In this document: piece by piece, positions 33,293 through 45,965 of the stretch | Layout of the letters: each line of letters starts with the position of its first letter | Position numbering within the stretch: position 1 is the first letter of the stretch | NCBI GenBank assembly: GCA_021397845.1 | Contig: CM038052.1 | Location: 44,414,949-44,478,948 of the forward strand | Reading direction: 5' to 3' | Source of the DNA: Areca catechu | Lineage: Eukaryota > Streptophyta > Magnoliopsida > Arecales > Arecaceae | DNA length: 64,000 nt | Program-made: the position numbers and the translations under genes | The notes under the pieces: generated by a model | Seen by the model: the letters and a program-made list of their open reading frames with translations, nothing else | The model's database searches: none | What the model was told of the DNA's origin: nothing

Positions 33293-33996
33293 ATGATTGG
33301 TGAGATAATGGGGAAGATCACAAATCTATACGGAGATCAATATATCACTAAGACCTCTGGCAGCAAGTTCAGTTCAAGAAATCCACATGTCTTATCAATT
33401 ATGCATAGTGTATACAGACATATGCTTTTTCATCATGAAACATTTTCAGTCTATGCAGCAAATGAGAAGAAGAACTAGAAGGGTTGAATATTGGAGCATT
33501 TAATGTTTTGATGCTCTATTAGTTTCTTGGGTTTTAACCTCAGTATCCCATTTTATTCCTACCCTGAACCTAAGCCCCATTACAACCCTGATTAAAGACC
33601 ATTGGATCTATGTGTGACAAGTGATACAAGTGATGGAGATTGGATGAGCAAGTAAGCCTATGGTAGTGACTTGGTTTGAATTGAATTTTGAATAAAATTC
33701 TTTTTATATCCTTTAAATACTTGAGTGAATTGAGAGTGACCTATGAGTGTTTACCAAACTTGTTGATTACTTTTTGAATGAAGATTTCTTATTTCTTTCA
33801 GTTTAAATTTGTTAAGTATATTTAATTCATACTGTGTTATGGTATTTGAATTCATGATTTTGTTTAAGACTTATGATATAGAATATATGTATGGTATTAT
33901 TGGAGAAATTTAGTGAGTTGTGAGTTGTCTTAGTGTGTTTAATAAATTGTATAGCTAGCTGCCCGAGGATGTGCAAAAGTTAAGTATGGGGGAATT

Positions 33997-36135
33997 TGAT
34001 AGGGACATAATTATACATTTTATTTCTTCTTATGTTTAGTCTATTTGATATATTTATTTCCTCATTGTGATGATTAATGTATAAGTTTATGTTTGAGGAT
34101 TAATTTTCAGCATTGTTTAATTTCGTCCCATTGATTTCTCGCAGATTTTTGATAATTTTTAGAGTTAGAATTGAAAGAAATGGTCTTCAATGGAGTTGTA
34201 GAAGACATCTTAATCTTTTCAACGGCACAAACAGCGTGCGAATCGGACTTCAATTAAGCTAGGAAATGGATTTTGAAGGATTAATCCATGAAATAGCACG
34301 GAATTTAAAGCAGTTGGTTTAATATGAACCAACCAAATGGTTCACGGAAGGCCCATAATCCATGGACCACAGGCCAAACCGAGCTCCATCTTCACCGGGG
34401 GAGCTGCCGGATCTATTTCCCTCGTTTCCGAGAAGCTCTTCATCGTCCGAAAAGTCGCCGAAGGTCCGAAAATGGCTAGAAATTGGTCCAAGGAAGAGCC
34501 ACCATCTTCTTCTCCACTGTAAGGAGCTGCCATGTCTTCTTCCTCTTTCCACCGTTGACCTCATCCTTCCATGGCCGGAAAAATCTGTTCCACCATCGTG
34601 AGTTGCCATCCGAGTTGCTGTTCTTCTCATATCCACCATCTAAGCATCCACCAAGAGCCACCATCATCTGGTTCTTATTCCTCCGAGCCATGCCCATGTC
34701 CATCCAAGACGTCATGAGCCTCCCTGCTATTGCCATCCATGTTTCGGTTGCCTTCAACATGCTGCACTCCACTTTTTATTCTTCCAAATCGGGCCATGAC
34801 AGTCCAAAGCACCGGTCATTTTTCCTCTTGCCGCTGCCACTTTCCAAAGCACAGTCCGAGTTCTCCACCAAGCTTGCTACCTTTTCCCTTGTTCAAGACC
34901 ACCGTGTCCATCGCCATTCATAGCCTGCCTCTTATGTCGGGAGACTGGATGTCCGAATGGAGGAGGATCACGCCTTCGATTTCAGATCAGGATAACGTCG
35001 AGAGCTTCGAGATGACATAACGCGGTGGTTGTGTTGGTTACAGGATCGAAGACAGAACCGTAAGGAATTGATACCAGAGTCCAGCGCTGATTTCCCACGA
35101 GGTCCGACTCTTTATAAATTAAAGACCATCATTCAACCCCGGCAGAGAGGAGTTTGGTGCAGAGCAGCAGATGCCGAGCAGAATCCAGAGGAGTTCGATC
35201 TAGAGTAGCAGAAACCAGAGGAGCAGTTTTATAGGAAGAAGGAGATTTCTGTTTTTTAATGGAAGGGAGAAGAACAGCAAGAAAAATTTTCTGTAGCATG
35301 AAAAGGGAAGAAAATTAAATCAACTTTATGTTATTTTTCTTTTCTATGATTGAATAATTTATTTGTTTCGATTCAAGGGACAGCTAGCTATGTTAGCATG
35401 GTTGTGAGGTTATAATATTAATTTAATATTATTTTTTTGCTAGATATCTATGTTTCCTTATTTTTATTATTGATTTATTATGTAGTTTAATTTATTAAGT
35501 GGCCTATTAATTGATTGTCTACATGATTGATTACTAAATTAAGTTCGTAATCCATAATTATTATGCAACTTGGTTAAAGTAGTACATAGACAAAATGATT
35601 ATGATCCCAGTTTTCATCTTTGTCTAAAAAGGAAACATATAATGAATTAAACAATTTATGCTTGTCTAATTGTTGTTCATTCTTAGCTTCATCCTAGTAT
35701 GTAATGCTATCAATGAATGAATGAGGATTGCTTAATATCAATTGGTTCATTGGTAAGAATTTAATTTGGGTGCTTGACCTGAATTAATGAATGTAGGGAT
35801 CATTAGATTTATCTAGCTCCTAGGTAAGTCATCGGCTAAGTATTCAGAGAAAGAACAATATATTTATATACCAATGATCAATCTACTAACTAACGCAAAA
35901 ATCCCTTGAATCAAACTTAAATTGATTCTGAAACAAATCTAAATTTAATTAAAGTTTTTTCTTATTTGCATAATTAGTTAGTTGATTTCATAATTATTAA
36001 AACCCCCCCGTCTAGTTATTAAATTTGATTATCATATTCAGTCTATAGGGTTCGACCTAGACTCACTAATACTGCAATAAATATTACAAGAATTAGTGAA
36101 ATAATAATTAATTTTGGTGAATTCGACAAGCATCA
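33997..36135 (+). repeat. 3' LTR of G
   Basis: 2139 bp, clearly diverged from the 5' copy by many substitutions and short indels (for example the segment naming 'tccatcgccat' near 34910), so G is not a recent insertion. TATA box tttataaatta near 35110. Confidence 0.88.
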
Positions 36136-37377
36136 GGGCACCAGAGGCATCAGAATAAGACAGAGGCTTCTCAACCCTCTGTGGATTACTTAGTAGCATT
36201 TGAGTCCATTTGTAATAAAGGCTTAGCCAACTTGAGTTTTCTTTTTATTATTTGAGTCCTATACCAGTCAACTCATGTTGAGCTAGTCTTCTTTCTAAGA
36301 CCTGTACATGTTAGTCCAAGTCCAGTGAAGACTCATACATGTGAAGACCAAGCCAGTCCAAGTGAAGACCAACCCAACTAGAAGCTATGTAGACCATGGA
36401 AGGCCTAGGAGAAGAAATCAGAAGTCCAGAAGACAAATCAGAAGCCCTGGAGTCCTCAAATCATAGCCTAAAGCAAAATGGGCCAGCCAAGGCCCAGAAG
36501 GGGAACCAAGGGGTGCCAAGCCTTATGCTCACCAACCCTTGGTCGGCCACTAGGGTCACCTCCTTTGGCCGACCAAGGCAAGAGAGAGGAGGAGAAATTT
36601 AAGGGATTTTCATCCTAGACCTACCATGTATTCTAGCTAGGGTTTGAATGGGATTCAAATACCTAGGTAATGACTATTGTAACCTTACTTAGGGGCCAAG
36701 TCTAAGACTCAATTTAAGAAACTCTACTCTCTTGTATCAAGGCACTTTTTTAATGAAATATAACTGAGTTCTTCCAATTGCTGTGTGCTACCTGATGTGT
36801 GCTAAGGGGATTTTGTGTGAGCCCCTCCTTCTTCCTGGTGTTCTGCGCCCATCCTTAAGCTGCCATCCAACTCTCCAAACCCTGGCTGCCTAACCTCAAA
36901 CTCTTTTTTCCCTTTTTGTTTTTCTTTTACTACTTTATCCTTGCTTTGTTTTCTAACACTTGAAAGGCTGTTTGCAGGTCCCTCGACTTCTACAAATCCA
37001 ACGACTCCAACCGGGCAACGATTGGGTCACTGGGTAGAAAGCCGAGAATCTGCGGGTCTCCAGCTTGATTTTCCAGGCTGCATCCAGGAGCGAGAGAGAT
37101 CCCTTCATCTACGATCTGCACCAGGTGCATCAACCATTATCAACTACACCCCTTCTGCCTACCAATCGCTTTATTGGAGAAGAACTAGCCCAACCGAGGC
37201 TTCTCAGCGTTAGCGATCATCTTCCTATTACTTTTTAGGTTCTCTTTGCATGCAGTTGTTTCTTTCTTGCATAGAATTCTTTTTTTAGATTCATGGTCTA
37301 TTCTTCGGGATTTAGATTCATAACTTAACCTAAAAAAATACAAAAATATATTTACATGCAATTTTAGTTCCGCATCA
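36136..37377 (+). repeat. 3' LTR of F, remainder
   Basis: Begins with gggca (right TSD of G) and continues ccagaggcatcagaataag...TTCCGCATCA. It aligns with the 5' LTR at 23127-24363. Right TSD of F: ccaaa at 37378-37382. Confidence 0.88.
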
Positions 37378-37821
37378 CCAAATCTAGCACTCCTTCACTT
37401 AGCTTGGTACAAACAGCAAATTTCACCTTATGCTGTTTACCAAAGATACACGGCTCACATAGATCATTTCCATCCTTTTTCAAAGATGGAATGTTTCCTC
37501 TTCTACTTAACTCCATGAGCCCTCAGTCACTCATATGACCCATCCGATAGTGCTACAATTTATATGTTAACTATTCCTCTTATGCCGCTGCATGCACCTC
37601 TGCACTATCATTCACAACTGAACCTTCTATCTTGTACAGATTGTTGCTCAGTCTTCTTCCTCTCATTACCACCAAAGCCCCCTTGGTTATTCTTAAACAT
37701 CCACTACTAGATTGGCAACTAAAAGCATATCCCTGCTCTTCCAAGTAGCTCAAAGAAATCAAATTCTTTATCAACTCTAGTACATGTTAGACATTTGACA
37801 GAGCCCTTATCACTCCATCAT
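37378..37821 (-). pseudogene. Copia pol of C: protease-integrase linker (GAG-pre-integrase) fragment
   Basis: Minus strand, between F and B. Reads DGVIRALSNV, stop, HVLELIKNLISLSYLEEQGY, then ITKGALVVMRGRRLSNNLYK, HYRMGHMSD and CEPCIFGKQHKVKF: the GAG-pre-integrase region with the Cys residues of the integrase zinc finger. The left edge joins GVLDLV to HSDVWG across F; the right edge joins VRMY to DGVIRAL across B. Several stops. Confidence 0.85.
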
Positions 37822-39366
37822 TGTTGAGCCTTGATGTGATTTTGATGATAACAAAACATTGGAGCATATATTTGGTTATCTAACAACTTTTCAAATGATT
37901 GACAAGTTTTTGTAGGATGACTACTTTGACATATTTTTTAAAATCCTACATCCTTTATTTCTTTGTGTTGAGTTGTAAGTAAGTAGAATCTTGTAAAGAA
38001 AAACCCAACAAAAATTCTCCATTGAAATCAAATATAAAGGGTTGCTTCTACTAGATTTCAAGCTTCAATTTCTCTTGATTTTGGTGTAAGAAGATCTTAA
38101 GGAAGCCTTCAAAGCTTGACATGTGAGTTCTGAAAAATTGGAATTGGTCCGAGTGTAGAACCAATCTCGAGCCGACTGGAAGGAGGAACCGGCCGACTTT
38201 GGCACTAGCACAAGAAAGAAGATCTCTGGCATGCCAACCCAGCCGACTGGCACCAAGTCCTAGCCGACTCGTCCAGAACTTGGTTGAGAATGTTCTGAGA
38301 ACCTCAGGGATCCGAGCTGACTAGATTTCAGCCTAGCCGACTCGTCCAGAACTTAGTTGAAAATATTCTGAAAATCTCAGGGATCCGAGCCGACTGGATT
38401 TCAGCCTAGCTGACTCATCTAGAGTGAGCCTTTTTCTCAACTGTGGAACCTAGCCGACTGGTTTTCAACCCAGCCGACCCAAACCTGATCCTAGCCGACT
38501 CGAAGAATGTCCGAGCCGACTGGATTGACGTGGTCTCTTCCAACGGCTAGTTCTATATTTCTGAGTTTGAATTCCAAAGGTGCTCCAACGGTAACCAGTC
38601 ACTTCCCAACGGTCTACAACATTCAAAATCAAGGGAAAGAAGTTGAAGTCTCTATATATGAGGTATGAGAATATCCTTAGAAAGACTAATGAGTTATTGA
38701 ACATTTATTGAACATTGATTGAAGAAAAAAGAGAGAGAGCACTTGAGCTTTGAAGTCAGTCTTCAAGTCTTCACCAACTCCTATCAGAAGCTTGAAGCAT
38801 CTTTTGAGGAAAGCAAAGAAGCCATTGAAGTGCATTGAAGAGCATTCAATTGAGCTTCACTTGAGCTGCATCGGCAACCACCAGACAACCTAGTTTATCA
38901 TTTATGTTGATTTTTTATTCTATTCTTAGAATACTTGGATTATTAGTGAGCCCGGTTGTAAAAATCAAATAGGTTTCTTTGGTGAGCCTACTAAAAACCA
39001 AAGTGTAGAGGTTCTAGGTGAGCCTATGAAAACCTAGTGTGGGTTTCTTTGGTAAGCTCGGTTTAAAAACCAAAGTGTAGAGGTTGGGATTGTGAGCCTG
39101 TAAAACAATCCAACTGTATTCCGATTTGGGGGATATAGTGAAAATCTCGAGTGGTGAACTTGGGTAGTGGATGTAGGAGCTGGGTTGCTCCAAACCACTA
39201 TAAACTTGCCTTGTTTGTGTTGTGCTTTACTAACTTTTCAGCTTCCGCATCTAATTCTGATTAACACGACACTCCACCACTAAAAAGAATTATTTGTGCA
39301 CATATTTGCAAGAAATTTTATAATTTCCAATTCACCCCCCTCTTGGGAAAAGCCACCTGGGCAATA
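37822..39366 (+). repeat. 5' LTR of B
   Basis: TGTTGAGCCTTGATG...CTGGGCAATA (terminal C changed to T). It holds about ten gccgac-cored motifs at 38165-38525, among them two copies of gccgactcgtccagaact. A ctatatatgagg TATA-like box lies near 38652. The region 38945-39080 has 'ggtgagcc...aaacca' repeats as in A. Confidence 0.9.
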
Positions 39367-39368
39367 GT

Positions 39369-39380
39369 TGGTATCAGGGT
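39369..39380 (+). promoter_or_regulatory. Primer-binding site of B
   Basis: TGGTATCAGGGT, ten of twelve positions matching the initiator tRNA-Met complement, 2 nt after the LTR end. Confidence 0.85.
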
Positions 39381-39409
39381 AGTGTTTCTGATTACTTGAG
39401 TAAAGATTG

Positions 39410-42400
39410 ATGGCTTATCCCATGAGTACATCCTTGGCCGAAGGCCAGTCAACAAATAGACCTCCACTATTCACAGGCACTAATTACTCTTATTGGAAAG
39501 CACGAATGAAAATTTACATTCAAGCTGTAGATTTTCAATTATGGAAGGTCATCTTAAAAGGGCCACACATTCCCACGATCAAAGTTGATGGCGTGGACAT
39601 CCTTAAGCCTGAAGAGGACTGGGATGATCATGACATAAAAATGCGAGAATTGAATGCCAAAGCAATGAATTTACTATACTGTGCTTTGGATGCAAATGAG
39701 TTCAACCGAATTTTCACTTGCTCTTCAGCAAAGGAAATCTGGGACAAACTTGAAGTGACCCATGAGGGAACTTTCCAAGTGAAAACCTCAAAGATAAATC
39801 TTTTAGTTCACAACTATGAACTGTTTAAAATGGAACCTTCTGAAATAATTTCTGTCATGTTCTCTAGATTTACAGATATTATTAACGGTTTGAAGAGTCT
39901 TGGCAGGGTATACTCAAATGCTAATCTAGTTCAGAAGATACTTCATTCTTTACCTGACAAATGGGATCCCAAAGTCACAACAATCCAGGAGGCCAAAGAT
40001 CTCAACACACTATTGATGGATGAACTACTGGGATCACTCATCACCCACGAGCTAACTATGCAGCATAGAACTGAAGACGGACAGAAGAAAAAGAAAACTA
40101 TAGCCTTCAAAGCTACTGCCGAATCAAAGAGGGATGATGAAGAATCTGAAGAAGAAAGCACCTCCTCCAATGATGACCTAGAAGATGATGATATCGCAAT
40201 GGTTGTGAGGAGATTCAGAAAGTTCATGGGAAGGAAGAAAGGAAGATTCAACCGAAAATCTTATAGGAAGGATTATAGAAAAGAAAAGGAAAAGGACAGA
40301 GAGAACGATAAAGAAGTAGTCCCCACATGCTATGAATGCAAGAAGTAGGGGCACATTCATCCAGACTGTCCTTTATTGAAGAAATCCTTCAGACAGAAAA
40401 AGAAGAAGAAAGCCATGGTTGCCACATGGAGCAATAGTGAAGAATCATCTTCATCTGAAGAAGGAGAGACCGCCAAGACTGCAAATTTGTGTTTAATGGG
40501 TCTCGAAGATGAGGAATGTCTTGTAGCCCAAAAATTAAAGAAAAGGTGGTACTTAGACAGTGGCTGCTCAAGACATATGACAGGTGACAAGGACCAGTTT
40601 ATCACCCTTGAAATGATAGAAGGAGGTATCGTCACCTTTGGAGACAATGGCAAAGGGAGGATAATCGATATTGGTAAGATCAAAATAACTCCCTTCACTT
40701 TTATTGAAAATGTTTTGCTAGTAGACAAGTTGAAGCATAATCTCTTAAGCATAAGTCAATTGTGTGATAAAGGCTTCAAGGTTGTCTTTGAGTCTTCTAT
40801 GTGTAGAGTAACTAACTCTTTAGATTCTAGCAATAAGTTCATTGGACATAGACTTGGAAATATCTATGTGGTAGATCTTAATGATCTTGCCATGTCAAGT
40901 AGCCCCAGTCTAGCTGCAATGAATGCTAAGACCAAAGAGTCGTGTTTACTATGGCATAGATGACTAGGTCATGCTAGCATGCATACTATTGCCAAATTGA
41001 TTTCTAAAGATCTTGTTCTAAGTCTAAAGTTGATTTTGATTATGTTTGTGATGCATGCCAAATGGGTAAACAAACTAGGGAAAGTTTTAAATCAAAAAAT
41101 ATAGTTTCTATAACAAGACCACTTGAACTACTTCACATGGACCTTTTCGGACCTACTAGGACCACAAGCCTAGGAGGTATGAAATATGCTCTTGTGATAG
41201 TAGATGATTTTTCAAGATTTACTTGGATTTTGTTTATTGCTTCAAAAGATGAAACCTTTCATGTTTTTAGAAAACTCCATAAAAAGGTTTCAAATCAAAA
41301 GAACTTATCTTTAATTTCAATTAAAAATGATCATGGAACTGAATTTGAAAATCAATTTTTTGAAGATTATTATGCTGAATTTGGTATTGATCACAACTTC
41401 TTCGCTCTTAGAACACCTCAACAAAATGGTGTTGTAGAGAAGAAAAATAGGACATTGGAAGAAATGGCTCGCACAATGTTGTGAGAAGGCAATCTTCCAA
41501 AGTACTTTTGGGCAGAAGCGGTGAACACTGCATGTTATATTTTAAACCACATTTTGATCCGTCCTATTTTAAAGAAAATCTCCTATGAGCTTTGGAGTGA
41601 TAGAAAACCCAATATCAATTATTTTCATGTGTTTGGATGCAAATGCTTTGTGCATAACAATGGAAAAGATAATTTAGAAAAATTTGACTCTAAAGCTGAT
41701 GATGTAATTTTCCTAGGTTATTCATTACATAGCAAAGCATATCGGGTTTTTAATAAAAGGACTCTTACTGTTAAAGAGTCAATACATGTTGTATTTATTG
41801 AAACTAACCATACACCTTCTAGACAAGAAGAGTGCATAGATAATGATGCAGGTACATTGCAAAAAGGAATGGAGGACTTGAGCATCCAAGATAAAGATGC
41901 TCAAGATGGAGAATAAACGGTAAGTAAGGATCACACCAATCTACCGAGGGATTGGAGGTATGTTACATCTCACACTAAAGAATTAATCATAGGAGATCTT
42001 TCATATGGTGTTAGGACTAGGTCTGCACATAAGGATGCACATGATTACCTAGCCTTTGTATCACAAATAGAACCCCATAGCCTAGAAGAAGCTGAGACTG
42101 ACCCATACTGGATGATGGCAATGCATGAATAATTAAACCAGTTTGAAAGGAATCGGATATGGACACTTGTAGATAGACCTACTGACCATCCAATAATAGG
42201 AACCAAATGGGTCTATAAAAATAAATTAGATGAACAGGGAAACATAATAAGAAACAAAGCTAGATTAGTGGCTAAGGGATATAACCAAGAAGAAGGTATT
42301 GATTTTGATGAAACTTATGCACCTGTAGCAAGACTAGAAGCCATTAGATTACTACTTGCATTTGCTTGCTACATGAATTTCAAACTTTTTCAAATGGATG

Positions 42401-43594
42401 TAAAGAGTGCATTTCTTAATGATTTTATCTCTGAATAAGTTTTTGTGGAACAACCACGATGTTTTGAAAATCACACTTTTCCAAACCACGTATTTAAATT
42501 AAACAAAGCATTGTATGGTTTGAAACAAGTACCTAGAGCCTGGTATGATAGACTTAGCACTTTCTTAATTGAAAATAATTTTTCAAGAGGAAATGTAGAC
42601 AAAACCTTATTTATCAAAAAGAAGAATAATGACATCTTAGTTGTACAAATATATGTTGATGATATCATTTTTGGTGCAACTAACGAATCTCTATGTAAAG
42701 AATTTGCTAAGCTTATACAGGGAGAATTTGAAATGAGCTTGATGGGCGAACTAAACTACTTCCTTGGACTTCAAGTAAAACAAACAAAGGAAGGCATCTT
42801 CATCAACAAAGCCAAATACATCAAAGAAATCATCAAAAAGTTTGGTATAGAGAGTAGCAAATCAATGAGCACACCCATGAGCCCAGCTTGCAGATTAGAC
42901 AAAGATGAAAATGGATCCAATGTTGACCAAAAGCTATATAGAGGTATGATCGGATCCCTATTATATTTGACTGCAAGTAGACCTGACATATTATATAGTG
43001 TATGTGTATGTGCTAGATTTCAGTCATCACCAAAAGAAACACATATGCTTGCTGTTAAGAGAATAATTAAATATCTGAAAGGAATAAGTAATTTAGGAAT
43101 TTGGTATTCTAAACTCTCTACCCTGAATTTGATTGGATTCTCTGATACTGACATGCTGGTTGTAAAATAGATAGAAAAAGCATTAGCGGTACATGCCAAT
43201 TTCTAGGGTTGAATTTAATTTCATGGCACTTAAGAAGCAAAACTCCGTAGCCTTGTCCACTGCCAAGGCAGAGTACGTAGCTACCGGTAGTTGTTGTACT
43301 CAAGTGTTATGGATTAAACAACAACTAAAAAACTTTGGTGTATTACAATCTAAAATTCCAATTAAATGTGATAACACAAGTGCTATCAATTTGACAAAGA
43401 ATCCAATTCAACACTCTAGAACCAAGCACATTGAAATTAGACATCATTTTATTAGAGATCATGTTTCAAATGGTGATATAGTGCTTGATTTTGTTCCTAC
43501 TAAAAATCAATTAGCTGATATATTTACTAAGCCACTTAATCAAAACAGATTTGAACTAATTAGGAGTGAATTAGGACTTTGTGATCCCTTTTAA
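39410..43594 (+). pseudogene. Gag-pol polyprotein of B (gag, protease, integrase, RT, RNase H)
   Basis: Gag from ATG 39410: NRPPLFTGTNYSYWKARMK, FNRIFTCSSAKEIWD, then a zinc knuckle CYECKK-stop-GHIHPDC whose TAG (40346) lies inside the finger. Protease WYLDSGCSRHMTG. Integrase: LLWHR-stop-LGHAS, CDACQMGKQTR, HMDLFGPTRT, HGTEFENQFFE, RTPQQNGVVEKKNRTLEEMAR. RT: GTKWVYKNKLDEQG, FQMDVKSAFLN, intact YVDDIIFGA. RNase H: ALSTAKAEYVATG and CDNTSAINLTKNP. Stops at 40346, 40961, 41482, 41914, 42130 and 42436. Frameshifts near 41020, 43150 (one base lost in the DADYAG block) and 43226 (one base lost). Length and order are those of a full SIRE polyprotein. Confidence 0.92.
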
Positions 43595-44078
43595 ATTCTC
43601 TAACCTAATTCCTGCAAATTTAAGGAAACATCATCTAGAGAACCTCCTGATTTCATTCTCTATCATAGAACCTAACTTTCCTTAGAAATTTTCTCCAAAA
43701 ATCTCTCGCCTTCGATCTCGAAATTTTCAAAATCCTGATTTCTCTGATCGAGTCGACTGGTTTTTAAACCGAGTCGACTAGATTTTCTGCATGTTTTGAA
43801 CAAGTTCTGGCCTAGCCGGCTCGAGCTTTTTCTAGTCGACTAGATTCTTTGTGTGTTTTGGACGAGTTCTGGCCTAGCCGGCTCGAGCCTCTCTAGGACT
43901 TTTTCGAGTCGACTGGATTATCGTGCCTGAGTTTTTATTTTGGGGCGTAAACCCCATTCCGAGCTGCTTAACCTTCATTTCAACTTTCTAACAGTTCATT
44001 CCTCTCCTAATCCTGTTCCAAAAAATCGTATCTCCCTTCTAAGCTCTCCAATCTCTCACCTCTTCCTCCTTCCTAGCA
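43595..44078 (+). promoter_or_regulatory. Spacer of B between pol and ORF3, with GTCGAC motifs
   Basis: 484 bp. From 43745 to 43918 it carries four gtcgact palindrome-cored motifs (gatcgagtcgactgg, accgagtcgactag, tctagtcgactag, ttcgagtcgactgg) and two cctagccggctcgagc copies. They relate to the gagccgactc motifs of the B LTR. Pyrimidine-rich stretches (44030-44075) then lead to the ORF3 ATG at 44079. Confidence 0.55.
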
Positions 44079-45965
44079 ATGGCTCCAAAATGAGCTACCG
44101 GGAAACACTCCTTGCGAGCTGCTCCTTCCGTGGAAAGAGAAAGAAGAACTAAGAGACATCAAGAAGAGCCGATTGCCACTGCTCACAGTGAAGAACTTGT
44201 GGAAGAACCTGCAAGGGCTGCTCCCAGTGCTCCAAGCCAAATCCCTTCAATGTCCACAAGACCGGTAGCCTCTGGCCGTCGCATTAACTTTGAATTTATT
44301 AAGGAGATTGGGTTAAAAATTGGTGATTTGATTGGAGATCAAGGTTGGAGGAAGTTTTGCTCCCTAAATGAAAAGACCTACCCCTCTCTTGTTAAGACAT
44401 TTTATGAAAATTTGAGATTGGAGACAAATCATGTATAATCTACAGTTAAAGGAAGAAGAATTGTTGTCAATGAAGAATTTCTACATGGCCTACTGGACTT
44501 ACCTACTGATGGAGTGAAATTCTTAGTAATTGAGGATAGAGAAAATGCCTTGAGAACTATTCTAAACAAAGAAGATGTCAGTGGGATTGGAATAGTCTTT
44601 GCCAACACTTTATCTCTTGAAATGAGATTGTTACATAATTTCATTTATAGAATATTTGTGCAAAGGACCGGAAGATTTGATTGGGTAACTGCGAAGGACC
44701 TGAGCCTTATGGAACACATCTTAGAAAAGACTCCTATGAACTTATCACATATTATCATTATGCAAATGAAGGAGACTGTTAGAAAGGCGAAGGCTTGCTT
44801 ACCCTATGGAATGATGCTAACCCTGCTGTTCAAGTCTCAAAGAGTGAATTTGGAAGGTGAAGATGGAGTTGAACTGCACCATACTGATGTCTACACCTCC
44901 AAGTCACTAGAAAGAATGGGTTACTTTCAAGTTGAAGGTGTTTGGAGAAAGAAAGGAACCAATGTCAGGGCTATAAGTAGTTCAAGCAGTGAAGAAGAAG
45001 AAGAAGAAAATGAAGAACCTGCTGGCACTGCTACAGTTGAAGCTGGAACATCTACTACACCTGCACCTGAACCAGAGTCTCTATTTCCAGAACCTGTGCT
45101 ACTTTTGAAGAGACTGATGTACCTTTTCCTGATCTTGATATGCCTACACCTGAATTTGATTTGCCTGCAGCTGATATACTTTTACCACACTTCACTCCTG
45201 TAGCTTCACATACTCTAAACATCTAGAGTCAAATTGAAGATCAGATGAAAACTTTGACTGATTCACTGACAGGGACTACCACTGCACTTTTTGGTGATCT
45301 AAAGCAATCAGTGGATAATAGACTTTCTAAACTGGAAGAACATGTTACAAGTTTGCAGGGAAAGGTTGAAGCAATAGAAACCTCAAGATCTGCACCTCAA
45401 GTGGAACTTCAACCTATCCTAGACCTTATATCTTCTAGTTCTGAAAGCATAAAGAATTCAGTTGACGTAACATTAAATGAGTATAGAACTGAATTGAATG
45501 AAGCCAAAGGCACATTGGGAACAATTGCAGAGACTAGATAAATGGTAGATGACTATACAAGAGGCATTGGGATTATCAGGTCAGAACTTGGAAGACTTAG
45601 AGGATCTGCTAAAGCTTTTGCTAATGTCCAAGTGTCTGAGCTTATATCAATGCAAAAGGAAATTGGTGAAATGAAGGAGGCTGTGAACAAGGTACCTACA
45701 AGCCTCAAGGACATGGAACAGCAAATTGGTGCAATTTGGATGGAGATGGTTTCAATCTATGGCACTGTTAGATCCTTGGAGATCACTGCTAGGACTAGAC
45801 CTCTTTATGATCCTTCTCCTATTTCCTCTAGGTGTCCTACTACTTCTTACCATCCTAGAGCACCTGGAGACATCATGCATCTTCTAGTAGACCTCCTAGA
45901 CTTGCTTCTTGCTATGGTACTAGTATGCCTACCAATGTACCTAAAGAAGAATCTGATAGTGAGTA
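44079..45965 (+). pseudogene. Third ORF (env-like position) of B
   Basis: Starts MAPK-stop-ATGKHSLRAAP. Conserved core with A and D: VASGRRINFEF, GWRKFCSLNEKTYPSLVKTFYENL, MRLLHNFIYRIFVQRTGRFDWVTAKDL, KACLPYGMMLTLLF and HHTDVYTSKSLERMGY. Then an acidic Ser/Glu stretch, a Pro-rich repeat with MPTPEFDLPAAD, and a long coiled-coil region (45245-45780) with repeated KLEEHV/VEAIE-type heptads. Stops at 44091, 44436, 45224 and 45539; frameshifts near 45095 and 45870. Longer than ORF3 of A because of an extended coiled coil. Function unknown. Confidence 0.75.

Larger units (their letters stand above)
32372..33996 (+). other. Long non-coding 3' region of G
   Basis: 1.6 kb between pol and the 3' LTR, where some Athila elements carry an env-like ORF; none is recognisable here. 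It contains 'tgcttgggaggcaacccaag' (32414-32433), a phrase typical of Athila 3' regions, an (AAAT)n microsatellite at about 32555-32586, a polypurine run at 33218-33292, and the polypurine tract tatgggggaatt before the LTR. Confidence 0.7.
27402..36135 (+). mobile_element. Element G: internally deleted Athila-type Ty3/gypsy retrotransposon
   Basis: 8734 bp. LTRs of 2197 and 2139 bp (TGATAGGGAC...AAGCATCA). TSD ggaca/gggca with one mismatch. The primer-binding site is of the TGGCGCCGTTGCCGGGGA type, followed by Athila-type gag and protease, then a jump to the integrase C-terminus at about 31980. RT, RNase H and the integrase core are missing. A long non-coding 3' region follows. It sits in the 3' LTR of F, 11 bp from its start. 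Confidence 0.88.
23116..37377 (+). mobile_element. Element F: RT-less chromovirus derivative with G inserted in its 3' LTR
   Basis: Perfect TSD ccaaa at 23111-23115 and 37378-37382. The 5' LTR is 23116-24363; the 3' LTR is split into 27391-27401 and 36136-37377 by G. The internal region is about 3.0 kb: primer-binding site, leader, gag-like pseudogene, integrase C-terminus with chromodomain, polypurine tract ctgagagaat. There is no protease, RT or RNase H. It sits in the integrase gene of C; removing it restores the conserved LDLVHSDVWGPAP reading. Confidence 0.88.
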
